17,500 nt of DNA from Halisarca cf. caerulea (taxonomy: Eukaryota > Porifera > Demospongiae > Chondrillida > Halisarcidae), in contig CAUJGJ010000444.1 in NCBI GenBank assembly GCA_963170055.1, forward strand, positions 3,409,418 to 3,426,917, read 5' to 3'. This document shows, one piece after another, positions 15,894 to 17,500 of this stretch (position 1 is the stretch's first letter; each line of letters opens with the position of its first letter). The position numbers were made by a program, and so were the translations under genes. The notes beneath the pieces are model-generated. The model did no database searches, was not told where the DNA came from, and saw only the letters and a program-made list of their open reading frames with translations.

Positions 15894-16629
15894 ACGAGAT
15901 GGTTTTTTGACTCTGCTTAGTATTTGGTCTGACAAGAGATCACCCAGAGTGTCTGATTTGCTCATACAGAATTACATTCAGACAAAAGGTGACACTATCA
16001 AGAGTGTATATGTATCATTATGAAATAATGATACATGCAGTGTATTACCATGCATCATCTATCATGATATGTATGATACTGTCATTATGTGTTCCTCAAT
16101 TGAAAGAGTCACAGTTCTGAATACATAATTATACTACATGTAACACAATACATCAGTCATTTAATATCATGTGTCACAATTCAGCAAGGTTCTGAACTTT
16201 GTTCACAACTAGTAATGTAAAATTAGTGCATACGTAAGTCCATGCAAACAAAAATGCAGCAACGTACATGCTCTACTCACCTATAATACCCCCCCCCCCC
16301 TTCATCCCTGTGGTATCCTAGTCTTAGTCTTAATGTAGTTCTACTCTGTGTGATGACTGATCACTTAGCATGTGCTATGTGTGTGTAACCTTATTGATTT
16401 TAGGTGCATGGTTGTAATCTTATGTCTAGCTGGTGTACTCTGTCTCTAGTCATATCCTGTGACCTCTTTATGATTTACTGTATAAGAATCTTGCATGCTG
16501 TTTTGCTAGTCAGTCTGTTAGTTAGTTTATAGCCTGAGTTGTTGGCTAATTATTGTGTTACTGATTTGATCGTGATTGTCGATTCACTAACGTGGAATCA
16601 AGTTACGACAATCCCCTCTTCTGATACAG
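15894..16629. other. no firm gene; hairpin and poly-C tract
   Basis: TGTATCATTAT (16011-16021) pairs perfectly with ATAATGATACA (16025-16035) around GAA. A run of 12 C is at 16289-16300. From 16539 one plus-strand frame stays open for 161 codons, but it crosses the acceptor and donor of the 48-base block and shows no domain until the signal-peptide region, so it is not taken as an exon. The sequence just before 16630 is CCTCTTCTGATACAG, acceptor-like. Confidence 0.45.
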
Positions 16630-16677
16630 GGTCCGAACACACATCAGCTCCGAAGGGGTGTATCAGTGTCCAAAAAG
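16630..16677 (+). pseudogene. 48-base exon-like block, copy 2
   Basis: The block is bounded by acceptor TCTTCTGATACAG and donor GTAAAG. In one frame it reads VRTHISSEGVYQCPK, where SEGVYQC resembles the F-strand of an Ig-like domain; in another it reads HQLRRGVSVSKK, also open. Copy 1 (492-539) has the same length and splice edges. It lies about 220 bases before the signal-peptide exon, and copy 1 about 440 bases before its counterpart, so the pair was duplicated as a unit. Whether it is translated or part of a 5' leader cannot be decided here. Confidence 0.35.
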
Positions 16678-16895
16678 GTAAAGAGTATAGTTGTGTGCAT
16701 GCCTTGTCCCTACTGACTCAGCTGTTCTTACATGATATTCATTGTAAGCCATATAACTACTTGTGGTGGATCAGGGAAGTAACTTCCCATAATATTATAG
16801 ATAGGTATATAGTATTATGTATAATAGAAGAGGCTAAACCTAGCTTACTTCTGTTTGTAGGAAGAACTAGGGCCACAGTAAAAGCTAAAATAACT

Positions 16896-16995
16896 ATGAA
16901 GAATGTCCTAAAACTAGTGTGCATTGCCATTGCCTGCTTATCGATGTGTGGAATTGCTGAAAGCACAAAGGGACCAAAGACAGAGTGCACTGCAG
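16896..16995 (+). CDS. candidate first exon with signal peptide (copy 3)
   Basis: The ATG at 16896 gives MKNVLKLVCIAIACLSMCG then IAESTKGPKTECTAG, with a basic start, an 18-residue hydrophobic core and a plausible cleavage near CGIA/ES. The exon runs 100 bases to GCAG, followed by donor GTGAGG, and ends in phase 1, the common phase between a signal peptide and an extracellular Ig, EGF or CCP-type exon. An excellent acceptor, CTTACTTCTGTTTGTAG, at 16844-16860 suggests an intron in the 5' leader. If unspliced, the frame stops after 42 residues (EDDKNVTC). The next exon would lie at or beyond the right edge. Copies at 944 and 5690 support a duplicated gene family. Confidence 0.45.
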
Positions 16996-17116
16996 GTGAG
17001 GATGACAAAAATGTCACTTGTTAACTCCAGTAATTACACACACCTTCTGGCTTGGTAATGAGAACAAATGCTACAACTTGGGTGGAGCATATTTTGGGGA
17101 AGGGAGATCAGCCTTA

Positions 17117-17195
17117 TGTACTCAGGGTTCTATCTAGGGTGAAAATTTTGTGGGGGAATAACTACGGGGGCTGGGGGTATGGTGTCCCAAGGAAA
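17117..17195. repeat. G-rich repeat end
   Basis: CTCAGGGTTCTATCTAGGG, then AAAATTTTGTGGGGG and repeated GGGGG runs. The order CAGGG..., ATTTT, GGGGG is typical of worn ends of invertebrate DNA transposons, and resembles the inverse of 6215-6300. No partner end is in the window. Confidence 0.4.
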
Positions 17196-17213
17196 ATTTG
17201 AGTTTTTAGGTTA

Positions 17214-17500
17214 TACCGTATAGCGGGAAATTTTCGCGGAGTAATATTTTCGCGGATTTCGCGGTTATCCCAACATTCGCGAAATTTTTAATCCGCGAAT
17301 TCTTAGCACTACACATGTACATCCACAGTTACGTCGGGCTCAGGTACGTACACGCTAGGTCCCTGCACTGTTGTTCTTTGTGTAGCAGCAGTTTCTCAAC
17401 AAGCTGGTCGTGCTATATATACGTCGCTTTTTTCCTTCTTCAAACGAAACGATCAGGTGGATCGTGCACACCTGAAAGTTTCACCGTCCATTAGAAGGCA
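17214..17500. mobile_element. ATTTTCGC-family MITE, truncated by window edge
   Basis: It starts TACCGTATAGCGGG then AAATTTTCGCGGAGTAATAT, aligning with 7931-8010 and with the inverse of the right end near 8255-8274. Inside, TTTCGCGGAT and ATCCGCGAA pair, and CGCGG words recur. CAGGTG...CACCTG (17455-17473) forms a further hairpin. The right end is not in the window, so the true length is unknown. Confidence 0.65.

Noticed and set aside
16539..17024. 161-codon plus-strand open frame
   Set aside because: It is the longest frame, but its first two-thirds show no domain, cross good splice sites and shift frame relative to the 48-base block. Only the last part (from 16896) looks coding.
1..17500. 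tRNA or rRNA genes
   Set aside because: GGTTCGA-type strings (for example near 4810 and 12449) were checked; none stands in a cloverleaf-capable context, and no rRNA-like block was recognised.
1..17500. Transposase, reverse transcriptase or viral proteins
   Set aside because: No frame shows catalytic motifs of these families; all mobile elements seen are non-coding.

Overview
This window looks like nuclear DNA from an animal, most likely a marine invertebrate and plausibly a demosponge. It is AT-rich, carries long GT/CA, AT and TTA microsatellites, has no long open reading frame, and is packed with short non-autonomous transposons. The few coding-like pieces are short, flanked by GT...AG splice signals and have matching intron phases. 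The sponge suggestion rests on recognising repeat styles (an ACCGTATAGCGGGAAATTTTCGC-type end, CAGTRGAACCTC-type ends) from memory, so it is an inference. Most open frames in the window are microsatellite or transposon translations and are not annotated as genes.

Gene content is thin and probably includes decayed duplicates. The best coding signal is at the right end. Two exon-like blocks (15400-15462 and 15568-15773) join in phase across a 105-base intron, and the second reads like the last strands of an immunoglobulin-like domain. Further right, 16896-16995 encodes a signal peptide and ends in phase 1 at a GTGAGG donor, as first exons of secreted or receptor proteins often do. Related copies of this signal-peptide block lie near 944-1047 and 5690-5790. 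A 48-base exon-like block occurs at 492-539 and 16630-16677, each time upstream of a signal-peptide block. The window therefore seems to cross an old, partly decayed array of duplicated secreted or Ig-type genes. A separate 57-codon frame at 10220-10393, behind a TATA-like box, could be a small secreted peptide.

Layout: 1-1100 gene remnants and a Tigger-like fragment; 1127-1389 compound microsatellite plus foldback; 1390-3120 mostly plain DNA with two GC-cored hairpin groups and a 66-base-arm foldback; 3121-3790 plain DNA with a TTA tract; 3791-4184 a very long hairpin with about 94% identical arms; 4355-4819 a Tigger/pogo-like MITE; 5142-5552 a hAT-like MITE with 8-base target duplication; 5690-5790 exon remnant; 5929-6434 MITE ends and a poly-C tract; 6437-7930 plain DNA and a CA tract; 7931-8274 an ATTTTCGC-family MITE; 8275-9871 plain DNA; 9872-9938 a compact hairpin; 10110-10393 candidate peptide gene; 10791-11599 two abutting palindromic MITEs; 11728-14931 a 3.2-kb cluster of nested inverted-repeat elements containing two members of one family; 14932-17025 the Ig/signal-peptide exons; 17117-17500 two further repeat ends, the second cut by the window edge.

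The strongest structural theme is inverted repetition at every scale, from 13-base GC-cored hairpins to a 1.7-kb nested palindrome. AT tracts repeatedly abut foldbacks, and CAAAATGGCSGC-like (YY1-like) motifs recur inside the elements.
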